64,000 bases of DNA, taken from NCBI GenBank assembly GCA_035310125.1, contig DATGEP010000346.1, positions 14,930 to 78,929 of the forward strand. Reading direction: 5' to 3'. The translations under genes and the position numbers were made by a program. The notes beneath the pieces were generated by a model. That model was not told the origin of the DNA. It did not search any database and saw nothing but the letters and a program-made list of their open reading frames with translations. Positions 8,405-19,345 of this stretch are shown here, piece by piece (positions within the stretch are counted from its first letter, which is position 1; each line of letters begins with the position of its first letter). The DNA is from DATGEP01 sp035310125 (lineage in GTDB: Bacteria; Chloroflexota; Ktedonobacteria; Ktedonobacterales; JADMIN01).

Positions 8405-9571
8405 CTATGGCCGCCGTCCCAGATACTCATCGAGCAGCTGCGCCGCGTGGCGGGTGACATCTGCGCGGAGCGCGTAGAATGTCATTCGGTCGCGGTCATA
8501 GAGTGTCACCAAGCCCGCAGCGCGCAACCTTACCATATGATGTTTCGTCGTGGCTTTTGTCAAGCCCAACCGCTCGGACAGCTCGGTCAAATACATCTCG
8601 CGCTCGGCCAGGAAGTGTAGAATGCGCAGCCGCGTTGCGTCGCCAAGCGCCTCAAAAAATCGCAGTGTCTCCTCACTCGGGGCGCGTGGATCGTCCGCTG
8701 ACGCCTCTGATTCCAGCCAGTGAGCGTCCACTGGATAACAGAACGTCAGGATGCCATGCCAGAAGTGGTAGAACACCGCCGGCCGGCAAAAGTAGCTCGG
8801 CGCAAACAAAATCCGGCGCAGTCCGGCTGGTCGCTGCCATTCCACACCGCGCATCGCCAGCTTGAGAAATCTATCCGTGGGCAGCTCGGCGCGCTGTCGC
8901 TCCAGCGCCGCTGCCTCACGCTCCAATAGCGGCAGAATGCGTGCGCGCTCTGCCGCGAATACTGCTTCGTTCCACGCATGCAGCGCCGCGATCAATTCCA
9001 CGCGGGCGCGCTCCGGGTCGTGCAGCACGGCTGAGACCGTATCGTGCAGATCCGCCGGATAGCGGGCGAGCAGCCGCTGCGTCACCGACTCGTCGCGGCC
9101 CAGTGGCTCCGCACCCAGGGCCAGCGTGGCGTGCAGCAAATCCGGCCAATCAGCGCCGAGTCCGTCCTGATCGAGAAGCGTTTCCACTACGTCGGTCACA
9201 GGAACCTGCGCGAGCCAATTCAGGAAGTGCGCTGTATCACGCGGCTCCGGGCATTGGGCGACGAGTGAGATGAGTGTCGAGTGCAGCGATCCCGGCTGGC
9301 CGTCGCCCAGATAGTGACCCAGCGTCTCCAGTGCGCTGGCATCGCGTGCGGCGCAGGCCCGGCGCGCGTCTTTGATCCACTCGCGCCCGATATCGTAGTC
9401 GGCGTAGTCTACATCGGGAGACGCCAGCACAACATGCAGACTCAAGAGAAAATCATATGTTCCGCACGCAACGATGGAAATGTCCGGTGTCCGAGCTCGA
9501 CGCAGATCCACGGCACGCGGCCCAGTCTGCCGCGTATCTACGTGCAGATCCATCAACTCCCTCCCGCCCAC
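8405..9571 (-). CDS. ArsR-family winged-helix regulator with large N-terminal domain
   Basis: A 388-residue protein. The C-terminal 85 residues are an ArsR-type winged helix: FFEALGDATRLRILHFLAER followed by LSERLGLTKATTKHHMVRLRAAGLV as the recognition helix and a YDRDRMTFYAL wing. The first 290 residues form a helical domain of the kind attached to many ArsR-like regulators in Chloroflexota and Actinobacteria; its ligand is unknown. No metal-binding cysteine box is seen. It stands alone, with a 280-base gap to the methionine operon promoter on the other strand. Confidence 0.82.
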   Translation of the reverse strand: MGGRELMDLHVDTRQTGPRAVDLRRARTPDISIVACGTYDFLLSLHVVLASPDVDYADYDIGREWIKDARRACAARDASALETLGHYLGDGQPGSLHSTLISLVAQCPEPRDTAHFLNWLAQVPVTDVVETLLDQDGLGADWPDLLHATLALGAEPLGRDESVTQRLLARYPADLHDTVSAVLHDPERARVELIAALHAWNEAVFAAERARILPLLEREAAALERQRAELPTDRFLKLAMRGVEWQRPAGLRRILFAPSYFCRPAVFYHFWHGILTFCYPVDAHWLESEASADDPRAPSEETLRFFEALGDATRLRILHFLAEREMYLTELSERLGLTKATTKHHMVRLRAAGLVTLYDRDRMTFYALRADVTRHAAQLLDEYLGRRP

Positions 9572-9770
9572 TTACCTATCGTCAATTGAGCTGGCTGCTG
9601 GTCAGCCGGGGCTTCGGCCCCCATCTACGCACGGCGGCGGTTTTTAGGCCGCGACGCCGGCATCGCACGCTCATGATACCCTCTGGCGCATATGATAACC
9701 CGGCTCCCACCGTTTCGTCTACCGGCGTCTCGTAGATTCCCTCATACACACGAGCGCACGCGGTCCGTTC

Positions 9771-9811
9771 GTAGGGGCGCACGCGGTGCGCCCCTACGTC
9801 GTGCGCCCCTA
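9771..9811. repeat. REP-like palindrome with a partial second copy
   Basis: GTAGGGGCGCAC (9771-9782) pairs perfectly with GTGCGCCCCTAC (9786-9797) around a 3-base loop, and the arm TGCGCCCCTA is repeated again at about 9801-9810. It lies in the gap between the ArsR regulator gene and the methionine operon promoter. Such GTAGGGGCGCAC palindromes look like dispersed intergenic repeats, but only this copy is clear in the window. Confidence 0.75.
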
Positions 9812-9849
9812 TGTGCCACGACGTAATGGAGCCTTCGGTGAATCGGCTC

Positions 9850-9878
9850 TTGACAGTATTCTTCACTTTTGCTATCAT
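9850..9878 (+). promoter_or_regulatory. Promoter of the methionine operon
   Basis: A perfect -35 TTGACA (9850-9855), a 17-base spacer and -10 TATCAT (9873-9878). The expected start near 9885 lies about 27 bases before the SAM-I riboswitch, so both RNA switches would be in the same transcript. Confidence 0.85.
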
Positions 9879-9911
9879 GGTAGTCAACAATTGAATATGT
9901 GATGCCCGACT

Positions 9912-10015
9912 CTCATCAAGAGTGGCTGAGGGAAAACGGCCCGAAGAAGCCTGGCAACCCACCCGCAATGCAGCGGGCAGGGTGCAAACTCCGGCGATAT
10001 GGTTCGCGAGATGAG
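9912..10015 (+). promoter_or_regulatory. SAM-I (S-box) riboswitch
   Basis: The aptamer core is easy to recognise: CTCATCAAGAGTGGCTGAGG, then GGCCCGAAGAAGCCTGGCAACC, a P3 hairpin CCCGC/GCGGG, GGTGCAAACTCC, and closing GATGAG that pairs with the opening CTCATC to form P1. It binds S-adenosylmethionine and then favours termination. A strong intrinsic terminator lies 36 bases downstream, so control is by premature termination. The target is the metX-metY-aspartate kinase-asd operon, which makes the methionine carbon skeleton. Confidence 0.95.
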
Positions 10016-10051
10016 GAGGTACGCACCGGCGCGCATGCCGCCGAACGCTAT

Positions 10052-10089
10052 CCGCCCTCTACTCCCGCGAGCAGAGGGCGGTTTGTTTT
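10052..10089 (+). terminator. Intrinsic terminator of the SAM-I riboswitch
   Basis: CCGCCCTCT (10052-10060) pairs with AGAGGGCGG (10073-10081) around a 12-base loop and is followed directly by TTTGTTTT. It is the expression platform of the upstream riboswitch and sits before the T-box, so when SAM is high the T-box is not transcribed. Confidence 0.9.
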
Positions 10090-10140
10090 GCGGGCGACAC
10101 GTAACGATTGTCAGCACAATCACCAATGGCACTAATGGCA

Positions 10141-10387
10141 ATGACGAGGACGAGTACGCGCGCGGACCGTGGGAGTAGAGAGCCGTAGCCGGTGAAAACT
10201 CGGCACCACCTCCGCCGCCGAATATGACCTCCGAGCCGCGGACTGAAGCGGTGGCGCAAAGCCACCGTTGTAGGCCCAGCCGGGTGGGCACCGTTAACAT
10301 GCCCTGACGCTCGGTATGCTCCCGTGTACCGGCCGTCACTGAGGCCGCGCGCCGGTACCACGCGCGGCAAAACAGGGTGGTATCGCG
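10141..10387 (+). promoter_or_regulatory. T-box riboswitch, AUG (tRNA-Met) specifier
   Basis: Stem I elements are present in order: GACGAGGACGAGTA (AGTA motif near 10153), GTAGAGAGCC and GGTGAAAAC for the distal loops, and the specifier region GAATATGACCTCCGAGCC with ATG at 10224-10226. A GGTGGC/GCCACC hairpin follows. The conserved T-box AACAGGGTGGTATCGCG lies at 10371-10387, with TGGT ready to pair with an uncharged ACCA end; the variable base T matches the A discriminator of tRNA-Met. The antiterminator competes with the terminator that follows. It should allow read-through when methionyl-tRNA is short. Confidence 0.88.
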
Positions 10388-10425
10388 ATGCCCCTCGCCC
10401 CTGACCGGGTGGGGGGCATTCTGTT
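10388..10425 (+). terminator. Intrinsic terminator of the T-box
   Basis: ATGCCCC (10388-10394) pairs with GGGGCAT (10413-10419), with additional pairing between CGCCC and GGGTG inside, followed by TCTGTTTG. It starts right at the 3' end of the T-box sequence, as expected for a mutually exclusive antiterminator, and lies 26 bases before the metX start. Confidence 0.88.
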
Positions 10426-10451
10426 TGTTCGGCGTCGGGAGGGAATTGCTT

Positions 10452-13137
<2,686 letters not shown>

Positions 13138-13172
13138 TTACCAGCGAAGATGTCGCGTGAAGGGAGCCTCAC

Positions 13173-14423
13173 ATGCGTATTCTCAAGTTTGGTGGCAGCT
13201 CTGTCGCGGACGCCGACCGCATGCGTCGCGCCGCGCGCATCGTCGCGACGCATCAGAGCGAGGCTCCCGTCACCGTCGTCGTCTCCGCGATGGCCGGCGT
13301 TACCGACGCCTTGCTGCGCGCGGCCCATGCCGTCATCTCTGGCAGCGCCGCCTGGCGCGACGAGCTGGCGGCGTTGGAGCGCCGCCACCGCGACACCTAT
13401 CGCGAGCTTGCCGGAGCGGTGCCAGCCACGCTCGATCCGGCATGGCGCGCACTCCACGCGGATGCCTTGCGCCTCGCGACGCAGGGCTTCGCGCCACAAA
13501 CCATAGAGGCAGAATTCGCTGCCGCACGCTTCTCCGGCTGGGGTGAGCGGATGGCCGCGCCGCTCTTTGCCACCGCGCTGGAAGCCACAGGGATATCCAC
13601 GCAGCCGTTCCCCGCCGAGGCAGTGCTGCTGGAGACCCAGGCCGCCCCTCACAGCACACCCCGTCCCTCCGTGCTCGCGACACGCGGCTGGCTCGTGCCG
13701 CAGCTCGCGCGTCTCGTGATGCGCGGCGGTGTGCCAGTCCTGCCCGGCTACATCGCTCGCGATGCCTCCGGCCAGACCACGACGCTTGGCCGCAACGGCT
13801 CAGATCACACCACCGCCGTCGTTGCCGCCGCCCTGGGCGCCGAATCCGTCTACATCTACAGCGACGTGGCTGGATTCTTTACCGCCGACCCACATGTCGT
13901 CCCTGAAGCCGCGCTTATCCCGGCTATCACCTATGCCGAAGCTGCCGAGGTCGCCTGGCTCGGCGCTCGCATCTTGCATCCACGCACCCTCGCCCCTCTC
14001 GCCCACTGGGGCATCCCTCTATACCTGCGCAGCGCGGTCGAGCCAGACGCTCCCGGCACCGATGTCGTCCCCGCGCATGCCAGCGCGCTGGACGCGGCCT
14101 GGGTGGTCGCCGCGCGCCCAGCGGCCAGCCCTGATCTCGTCGAAGTTTCGGCAACGCTTCTCGGCGACGAGCTGCGCACCCTGGAGAATGGCGAGCCGCT
14201 GCTGGCCGCCGTCATTCCTGCACATACGCTGACTCCGCTCGCTACGGACGCTCAACGGATGCTCGATGTCACGCCCCGTCAGCTGCGCATCCTCGTGACT
14301 CCCGCGGACGCCGCGGCTACCCAGCGGCTCATACATAACGAGCTGGTGCGGCTTGCCAGCAGGGCCGCGCGGAATGAGCTAACACCAGGAAGCGCCGCTG
14401 CGGTCGAAATGGGAGTCGTATAA
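13173..14423 (+). CDS. lysC: Aspartate kinase
   Basis: Phosphorylates aspartate at the head of the methionine/threonine/lysine pathway. The start KFGGSSVADADRMRRAA and VVSAMAGVTDALL are diagnostic, as are LGRNGSDHTTAVVAAALGA near 210 and YSDVAGFFTADP near 230. The protein has 416 residues, shorter than the usual 450 or so; the last 110 residues, where two ACT regulatory domains normally lie, are short and divergent, so feedback control may be altered. It sits 35 bases after metY. Given the operon it probably feeds methionine synthesis. No homoserine dehydrogenase gene is in the window. Confidence 0.9.
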   Translation: MRILKFGGSSVADADRMRRAARIVATHQSEAPVTVVVSAMAGVTDALLRAAHAVISGSAAWRDELAALERRHRDTYRELAGAVPATLDPAWRALHADALRLATQGFAPQTIEAEFAAARFSGWGERMAAPLFATALEATGISTQPFPAEAVLLETQAAPHSTPRPSVLATRGWLVPQLARLVMRGGVPVLPGYIARDASGQTTTLGRNGSDHTTAVVAAALGAESVYIYSDVAGFFTADPHVVPEAALIPAITYAEAAEVAWLGARILHPRTLAPLAHWGIPLYLRSAVEPDAPGTDVVPAHASALDAAWVVAARPAASPDLVEVSATLLGDELRTLENGEPLLAAVIPAHTLTPLATDAQRMLDVTPRQLRILVTPADAAATQRLIHNELVRLASRAARNELTPGSAAAVEMGVV

Positions 14424-14491
14424 CAGAGAAAGACATCTTCGATCAGCGCAATCTGATCGTGAAATAGACAGCATCTGGATGGGAGACCCGC

Positions 14492-15586
14492 ATGTCTAAT
14501 CTCGCCCCGTTTCAGCCGCCCCAGCGGCGTATACCCGTGACGGTGCTCGGCGCTACCGGCCTCGTCGGACAGCGATTCGTCGCTCTGCTCGACGGCCATC
14601 CCTGGTTCGAGCTCGCCGGCATCGCCGCTTCCGAGCGCAACGCTGGCACACGCTACGGCGACACCGTCCGCTGGAAAGTCGAAGCCGAGCCACCCGCTGC
14701 CGCACTGAACCTGCGCCTCGCAGCGCCCGTCCCAGGCGACGCGCTCCCCAGCCGCATCGTGTTCTCCGCGCTGCCTGCCGCCGAAGCTGAAGACATCGAG
14801 CCACGCTTCGCACGGGCCGGCGCGCTCGTCTTTAGCAACGCCTCCGCCTATCGCATGGCCGCCGACGTCCCGCTCATCGTGCCAGAGATCAACGGCGACC
14901 ATCTGGCCGCGCTGGAGCGCCAACGGGAGCGGCACGGCTGGCCGGGCGCTATCGTCACCAATCCCAACTGCTCAAGCATTGGTCTTACGCTCGCCCTCGC
15001 TCCACTCCAACCGTTCGGCATTCGTCGCGTCCTCGTCACCACGCTTCAGGCGGCCTCCGGCGCGGGGTATCCCGGCGTCGCCTCACTGGATCTCCTCGAC
15101 AACGTCATTCCGCATATCGGCGGCGAAGAGGAGAAGATGGAGACCGAGACACGCAAGATTCTCGGTGGCTGGAACGCCGAAACCGCCACCTTCGAGCCGA
15201 TCAGCACCGATGCCATGCGCATTAGCGCCACCTGCACCCGTGTCGCCGTGCGCGACGGCCACCTCGAAACGGTCAGCGTCGAGCTCGCTGGGCGCCCCAG
15301 CGCGGATGATCTTATCGCCGCCTGGCGCGACTACACCGGCGCGCCGCAGCGCCTGGGACTGCCGACCGCGCCAATGCATCCACTGATCTATCGCGAAGAG
15401 GTTGACCGCCCGCAGCCCGTCCGTGACCGCCTGGCGGGACGCGGCATGGCAGTCACAGTTGGCCGTCTACGCGCCTGTGACGTGCTGGACTACAAGTTCG
15501 TGTGTCTGAGCCACAATACTATCCGTGGCGCTGCTGGGGCCGCCTTACTCAACGCCGAGCTTGCCGTCGCGCGCGGCATTGCGTAG
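14492..15586 (+). CDS. asd: Aspartate-semialdehyde dehydrogenase
   Basis: Reduces aspartyl phosphate to aspartate semialdehyde with NADPH, the step after aspartate kinase. VTVLGATGLVGQRFVALL near residue 16 is the NADP loop, NPNCSSIGLTLAL contains the catalytic cysteine near 157, and SGAGYPGVASLDLLDN follows. The 364-residue length and these motifs fit the archaeal/fungal-type Asd branch. It is the last gene of the methionine operon and converges with a minus-strand membrane protein gene; a short GGCGCT/AGCGCC inverted repeat lies between them but without a T run. Confidence 0.93.
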   Translation: MSNLAPFQPPQRRIPVTVLGATGLVGQRFVALLDGHPWFELAGIAASERNAGTRYGDTVRWKVEAEPPAAALNLRLAAPVPGDALPSRIVFSALPAAEAEDIEPRFARAGALVFSNASAYRMAADVPLIVPEINGDHLAALERQRERHGWPGAIVTNPNCSSIGLTLALAPLQPFGIRRVLVTTLQAASGAGYPGVASLDLLDNVIPHIGGEEEKMETETRKILGGWNAETATFEPISTDAMRISATCTRVAVRDGHLETVSVELAGRPSADDLIAAWRDYTGAPQRLGLPTAPMHPLIYREEVDRPQPVRDRLAGRGMAVTVGRLRACDVLDYKFVCLSHNTIRGAAGAALLNAELAVARGIA

Positions 15587-15604
15587 CCAGCGCGTGTGGC
15601 GCTT

Positions 15605-16954
15605 TTAGCGCCTCGACCCAATCGCCTGTGTGAGCTGCTTCCGGTAGCTCTCGTAGGCATTTACCACCGTCACACGGACCTGATCGGCGTCGCCGTTGGG
15701 CCACACACGGAGAACGGCGGCATGCACCGTGTCGAGCATGCTGAGCGGCAAATCAGCGAGCCGCACCGGCCCGGCGCCGGCGCGCTCGCTGATTCCCTGC
15801 CTACCCAGGTGGATGACAAGGTAGCGATAGAGATCCAGCAGCATCTGCGCCGCCTCGGCGTTCGCGTCCTCCAGCGGCAGCGCCGCTCGCAGCTCGCGCC
15901 AGCACCCCGCGTGGATCCACGCCAGCCCCTCGGCAACGGCAACGACCCGGCGAGGATCGTCGCCCGGCCAGCGCTTATGTTCCAACCAATATTGCAACAG
16001 ATAGGACTTGCTGGAATGCGAGGCGCGACAGAGCGCGTGGCGTGTGCCGGTCCAGAGCGGATTGAGGCGTTCCGGCGTCCCCTTCACAGCGCGGAACATG
16101 CCGGAAAACAGGTCGTGGTGGGGATCGTCCAGCGTGTGGCCGACCGCGATGGCTTGCAGCAGCACGCCCGCCTGAACATAGCCAAGATTGTAGGCCACCG
16201 CGTTTGGCGCCTGACCCGCGTTCTGGGCGCAGCCGGAGAGCAGATTTTTCAGCGCACGATAGCGGTCCCGGTCGTATTCCGGCCTGCTTTCGGCGCGAGG
16301 GTCCAGCACGCCCGCGAGGAAGTGGCCCAGCACCAGGGTAATCGCACGCACGGTGCCCAGGTCGCCGCGGGCGGCTGCCAGCGAGACGGCGCTTTGCAGC
16401 GCGGAGTAGCTATCCAGCGACTCCCATTGGGCAATCGGCTTGCCGCGCAGCTTACGAATCGCCCACAGGCCAACATACTGCCCAGAGATGCGCCACGGCA
16501 GATCCCAAAGGTACGCCACCATCAGGGTGACTACGGCGGCGAACCAGAGCAGCATCTGCCAGAGCTGCGCCACATAGATAGGCGGCAGCAGGAAGTAGAT
16601 CAGCGCGACGCCGGTGGTGACGCTCCAGCAGAGGAGAAACGGCGTCAGCGAGAGAAGGATGACGCGCACCAGCGCCAGCGAGTGCGTCTGCCCGGCGATC
16701 TGGAGGGTTGTGGCGTTGAAGCCGATGACGACCGCGATGATGACCGCGAGCGCCGTGATATCCGCACCGAGATACCCGCTGGTGTCAATGCCCGCGCGCG
16801 CCACCAGTATATACGCCTGCCTGGCAATCGGGACACTGTCCGGCACACGCGGCAGTATCCACCCGATAGCCGCGCCCACAAGCAGCAGCGCCAGCCCCAT
16901 CGCGGTCAACAGGCGCGCCGTTATCCGAACCGAACCGGCCCTCCACCCACCCAT
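15605..16954 (-). CDS. Predicted multi-pass membrane protein (DUF2254-like)
   Basis: A 449-residue protein with at least four hydrophobic helices in the first 160 residues (LLTAMGLALLLVGAAIGWIL, ITALAVIIAVVIGF, VILLSLTPFLLCWSV, LWQMLLWFAAVVTLMVAYLW) and a helical soluble C-terminal part of about 280 residues. The layout resembles DUF2254 membrane proteins, but that match is weak. The start is the ATG with GGAG just upstream; a longer frame begins 63 bases earlier without support. It lies 37 bases after the stop of the glycosyltransferase gene upstream. Function unknown. Confidence 0.7.
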   Translation of the reverse strand: MGGWRAGSVRITARLLTAMGLALLLVGAAIGWILPRVPDSVPIARQAYILVARAGIDTSGYLGADITALAVIIAVVIGFNATTLQIAGQTHSLALVRVILLSLTPFLLCWSVTTGVALIYFLLPPIYVAQLWQMLLWFAAVVTLMVAYLWDLPWRISGQYVGLWAIRKLRGKPIAQWESLDSYSALQSAVSLAAARGDLGTVRAITLVLGHFLAGVLDPRAESRPEYDRDRYRALKNLLSGCAQNAGQAPNAVAYNLGYVQAGVLLQAIAVGHTLDDPHHDLFSGMFRAVKGTPERLNPLWTGTRHALCRASHSSKSYLLQYWLEHKRWPGDDPRRVVAVAEGLAWIHAGCWRELRAALPLEDANAEAAQMLLDLYRYLVIHLGRQGISERAGAGPVRLADLPLSMLDTVHAAVLRVWPNGDADQVRVTVVNAYESYRKQLTQAIGSRR

Positions 16955-16991
16955 GTGAACTCCACTCCGCTCTCGGCATAGCAGCCCAGCA

Positions 16992-18488
16992 TTACGGGCC
17001 GCTGCATACTGTAGCATGCGGACGTACGCCGCGCCAGTGCCAGAGGACGATGCCGGCGGCCAGCGCCGCCAGCGGGAGAAGTTGGAGCAGCCCCGGCAGA
17101 CCGAAGAGCATGCCCCAGTTGTTGTCGAGCTGGCCCGCGAGCAGGCGCGGCCAGACCCATTGTGTCAGCGGCGAGGCGTACCGTGGGTCGAAGAGCGGCC
17201 CCACCGCCGTCGCGGCGCCTACCACCAGAGCTGAGGCTATCGCAAGCACGCCGGCTGTGATTCGCCACCCTGGCTGGCGGCAGATGCGCACCACCTCTCC
17301 AATGGGAAGCACCAGGAACGGTAGCGCGGGCAGAAACTGGCGCGGCCCCATGCTGAAGCCGCCGTCCCAGGCGAAGTATGAGATGGCAAACAGTCCATAG
17401 ACGGTGACAATGGCGAGCCAGAGGCGCGCCTCGACCCGCCACTCGATGTGTTTATAGAGCAGACGAAATCCAGGAATCGCCAGCAGCAGTACGGGCGAGA
17501 ACAGGAACATGCCACGATACGGCCCAAACGTCGTCTGCCAGAGCGCATTCAGGTGGGGATAGGTGATGCCCATGAGCCCCTGCGCCTGCCCCGTGCGAAA
17601 CACCTCCGGTCCCGCCAGATGCGCGTACCCCTGACTCAGCGGGCCACCGAAGGCCAGGGTGTTGTAGATGGCGCCCACGAGCAGCGGCGGCGCGGCCCCC
17701 AGCGCCAACAGCACCGCGAGACGCCGCCCGTTGGACGGCGAAGTCAGCGCATAGATGCCCAACGCGCCAGCGATGAGCACCGTGGGATATTCCGTGAGAA
17801 TCGCGTAGCCCAGCAGAAAGCCCGCCACCAGCGTGAGCCGGTCCGCCAGCTCGCCGTGCCGAATACGATAGAGCAGCACGAAGCCGCCAAAGAGCAGCGC
17901 GGCGGCAAGCTGGTGACTGAAAAACTCGCCCGCGAACGGGAGCGCCATCGTCCCAAGCGCGTACGTAAGCGCGACGCCGGCCCGCCACCCATCACTCATG
18001 CCCAGCCGCGCGAGAAACGTATAGAGCAGCGCAGCGAGGATCCCAGTAGGCACGGCGGCGTAGAGAATCGCGAGCAGATAGCGAATCAAAAAATCCGTCC
18101 GCGCATCCGCTGGAGCCGTGAAAAAGGCGGTGTAGGGCCTGCCAGACATGAGCGTCTGCTTGAAAAGCATGTAGGCGGGAATGGCGGCGAGCGACAGCCC
18201 CGGCGCCTTGTCGGCGTAGTAGTGGCCGCCTGCGGAGGACTTGTCGCCGGTGTAGGCGGCCAGCGGGTCAATGTTCAGCGTGCCGCGATCCACTATGCTG
18301 GCCGTGAGAAAGATGTGGGTGTCGGCATTCCACGATGCGCCACGCGGAACGAAATATGCCGCGCACAGCACGACAAGCAGCATGATCCAGCCGGCGCCCG
18401 CTGACTTCCGCCGCGCGCCGGTCCGTTGCGGCCTGCGTAGCCGTGCCAGCGCATCCAGTGGGCGCTTGAGGGTTGTCGCTGCTTCCAC
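16992..18488 (-). CDS. GT-C fold membrane glycosyltransferase-like protein
   Basis: About 498 residues with ten or more membrane helices. After the first helix the loop ADTHIFLTASIVDRGTLNID and GHYYADKAPGLSLAAIPAY resemble the first periplasmic loop of dolichyl/polyprenyl-phosphate sugar-dependent GT-C enzymes. The start was set at a GTG 11 bases after the nth stop. A longer frame would add 49 residues rich in GEGA units, but that stretch is only the antisense-frame copy of the nth lysine/alanine tail, so it was rejected. It likely moves sugars onto lipids or proteins outside the membrane; substrate unknown. Confidence 0.78.
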   Translation of the reverse strand: MEAATTLKRPLDALARLRRPQRTGARRKSAGAGWIMLLVVLCAAYFVPRGASWNADTHIFLTASIVDRGTLNIDPLAAYTGDKSSAGGHYYADKAPGLSLAAIPAYMLFKQTLMSGRPYTAFFTAPADARTDFLIRYLLAILYAAVPTGILAALLYTFLARLGMSDGWRAGVALTYALGTMALPFAGEFFSHQLAAALLFGGFVLLYRIRHGELADRLTLVAGFLLGYAILTEYPTVLIAGALGIYALTSPSNGRRLAVLLALGAAPPLLVGAIYNTLAFGGPLSQGYAHLAGPEVFRTGQAQGLMGITYPHLNALWQTTFGPYRGMFLFSPVLLLAIPGFRLLYKHIEWRVEARLWLAIVTVYGLFAISYFAWDGGFSMGPRQFLPALPFLVLPIGEVVRICRQPGWRITAGVLAIASALVVGAATAVGPLFDPRYASPLTQWVWPRLLAGQLDNNWGMLFGLPGLLQLLPLAALAAGIVLWHWRGVRPHATVCSGP

Positions 18489-18499
18489 GCCTACGTCGC

Positions 18500-19255
18500 C
18501 TACTTCCGCACCTTCGCCACACGCGCCGGCGCCTTCGCCACAGTTGGCGCCTTCGCCACAGCTGGCGCCTTCGCCGCGACTGGCGCGAGACCCAGGTTTA
18601 CCTTGCCAGTTGGGCAGATATCCGCCAGGGAGCATTGCTCGCAGAGCGGTTTGCGCGCCTGGCAGACGGCGCGCCCGTGGTAGATCATCAGGTGCGACAG
18701 GTCAAGCCAATCCGTCTGGGGCAGCAGCGACATCAAATCTTGCTCGATCTTCACTGGATCGTCGTTTTTCGTCAGGCCAAGCCGCTGCGATATGCGTCCC
18801 ACGTGCGTATCCACCACGACGCCTTCGACAATGCCATAGGCGTTGCCCATCACGACGTTCGCCGTCTTGCGCGCCGCACCCGTCAGCGATGTCAGCTCCG
18901 CCATCGTCTTCGGCACTTCACCGCCGAACCGCTCGACGAGCTGCGCTCCCATTTCTCGGAGGTGCTTCGCCTTGTTGCGATAGAATCCCGTCGGCTTTAC
19001 ATCCTGCTCAAGCTCCTCCGGATTTGCTCGCGCATAGTCCGCCGCCGTTCGATATTTCTTGAAGAGCGCGGGGGTTACGGCGTTGACACGCTCATCGGTA
19101 CACTGGGCTGAGAGCATGGTCGCGACCAGTAACTCCAGCGGATTCGTGAAGTTCAGCGAGCAACGCGCATCGGGATAATCCTTGCGGAGCCGCGCGACAA
19201 TCTCTCTCGCGCGCGCCGGCTCGCCGGCTGGGGGCGTGGACTTGCTGGCAGACAT
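18500..19255 (-). CDS. nth: Endonuclease III with repetitive C-terminal tail
   Basis: A base-excision-repair DNA glycosylase/AP lyase for oxidised pyrimidines. The helix-hairpin-helix LTSLTGAARKTANVVMGNAYG carries the catalytic lysine, VDTHVGRIS carries the catalytic aspartate, and CQARKPLCEQCSLADIC is the 4Fe-4S loop with the usual C-x6-C-x2-C-x5-C spacing. The start follows AGGAGAAAACAGC; a frame 60 bases longer has no ribosome site. Odd feature: about 30 extra C-terminal residues made of APxVAKAP repeats ending VAKVRK, a basic tail that may add DNA affinity. Confidence 0.95.
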   Translation of the reverse strand: MSASKSTPPAGEPARAREIVARLRKDYPDARCSLNFTNPLELLVATMLSAQCTDERVNAVTPALFKKYRTAADYARANPEELEQDVKPTGFYRNKAKHLREMGAQLVERFGGEVPKTMAELTSLTGAARKTANVVMGNAYGIVEGVVVDTHVGRISQRLGLTKNDDPVKIEQDLMSLLPQTDWLDLSHLMIYHGRAVCQARKPLCEQCSLADICPTGKVNLGLAPVAAKAPAVAKAPTVAKAPARVAKVRK

Positions 19256-19345
19256 GCTGTTTTCTCCTGTATTATGGCCACTCATTCGCGGCTCCGGCCC
19301 CGGTGGGCATGGCACGAATGCGGCGGCTACTCGCCGCCGCGCGCC

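Noticed and set aside
15596..16981. A 461-codon plus-strand frame antisense to the membrane protein gene
   Set aside because: It has no family signature and mirrors the codon bias of the minus-strand gene, which has clear membrane helices and a ribosome site.
18489..18635. A 49-residue GEGA-rich N-terminal extension of the GT-C protein
   Set aside because: It lies wholly inside the nth gene in another frame and simply reflects the repeats of the nth tail; a GTG just after the nth stop is a better start.
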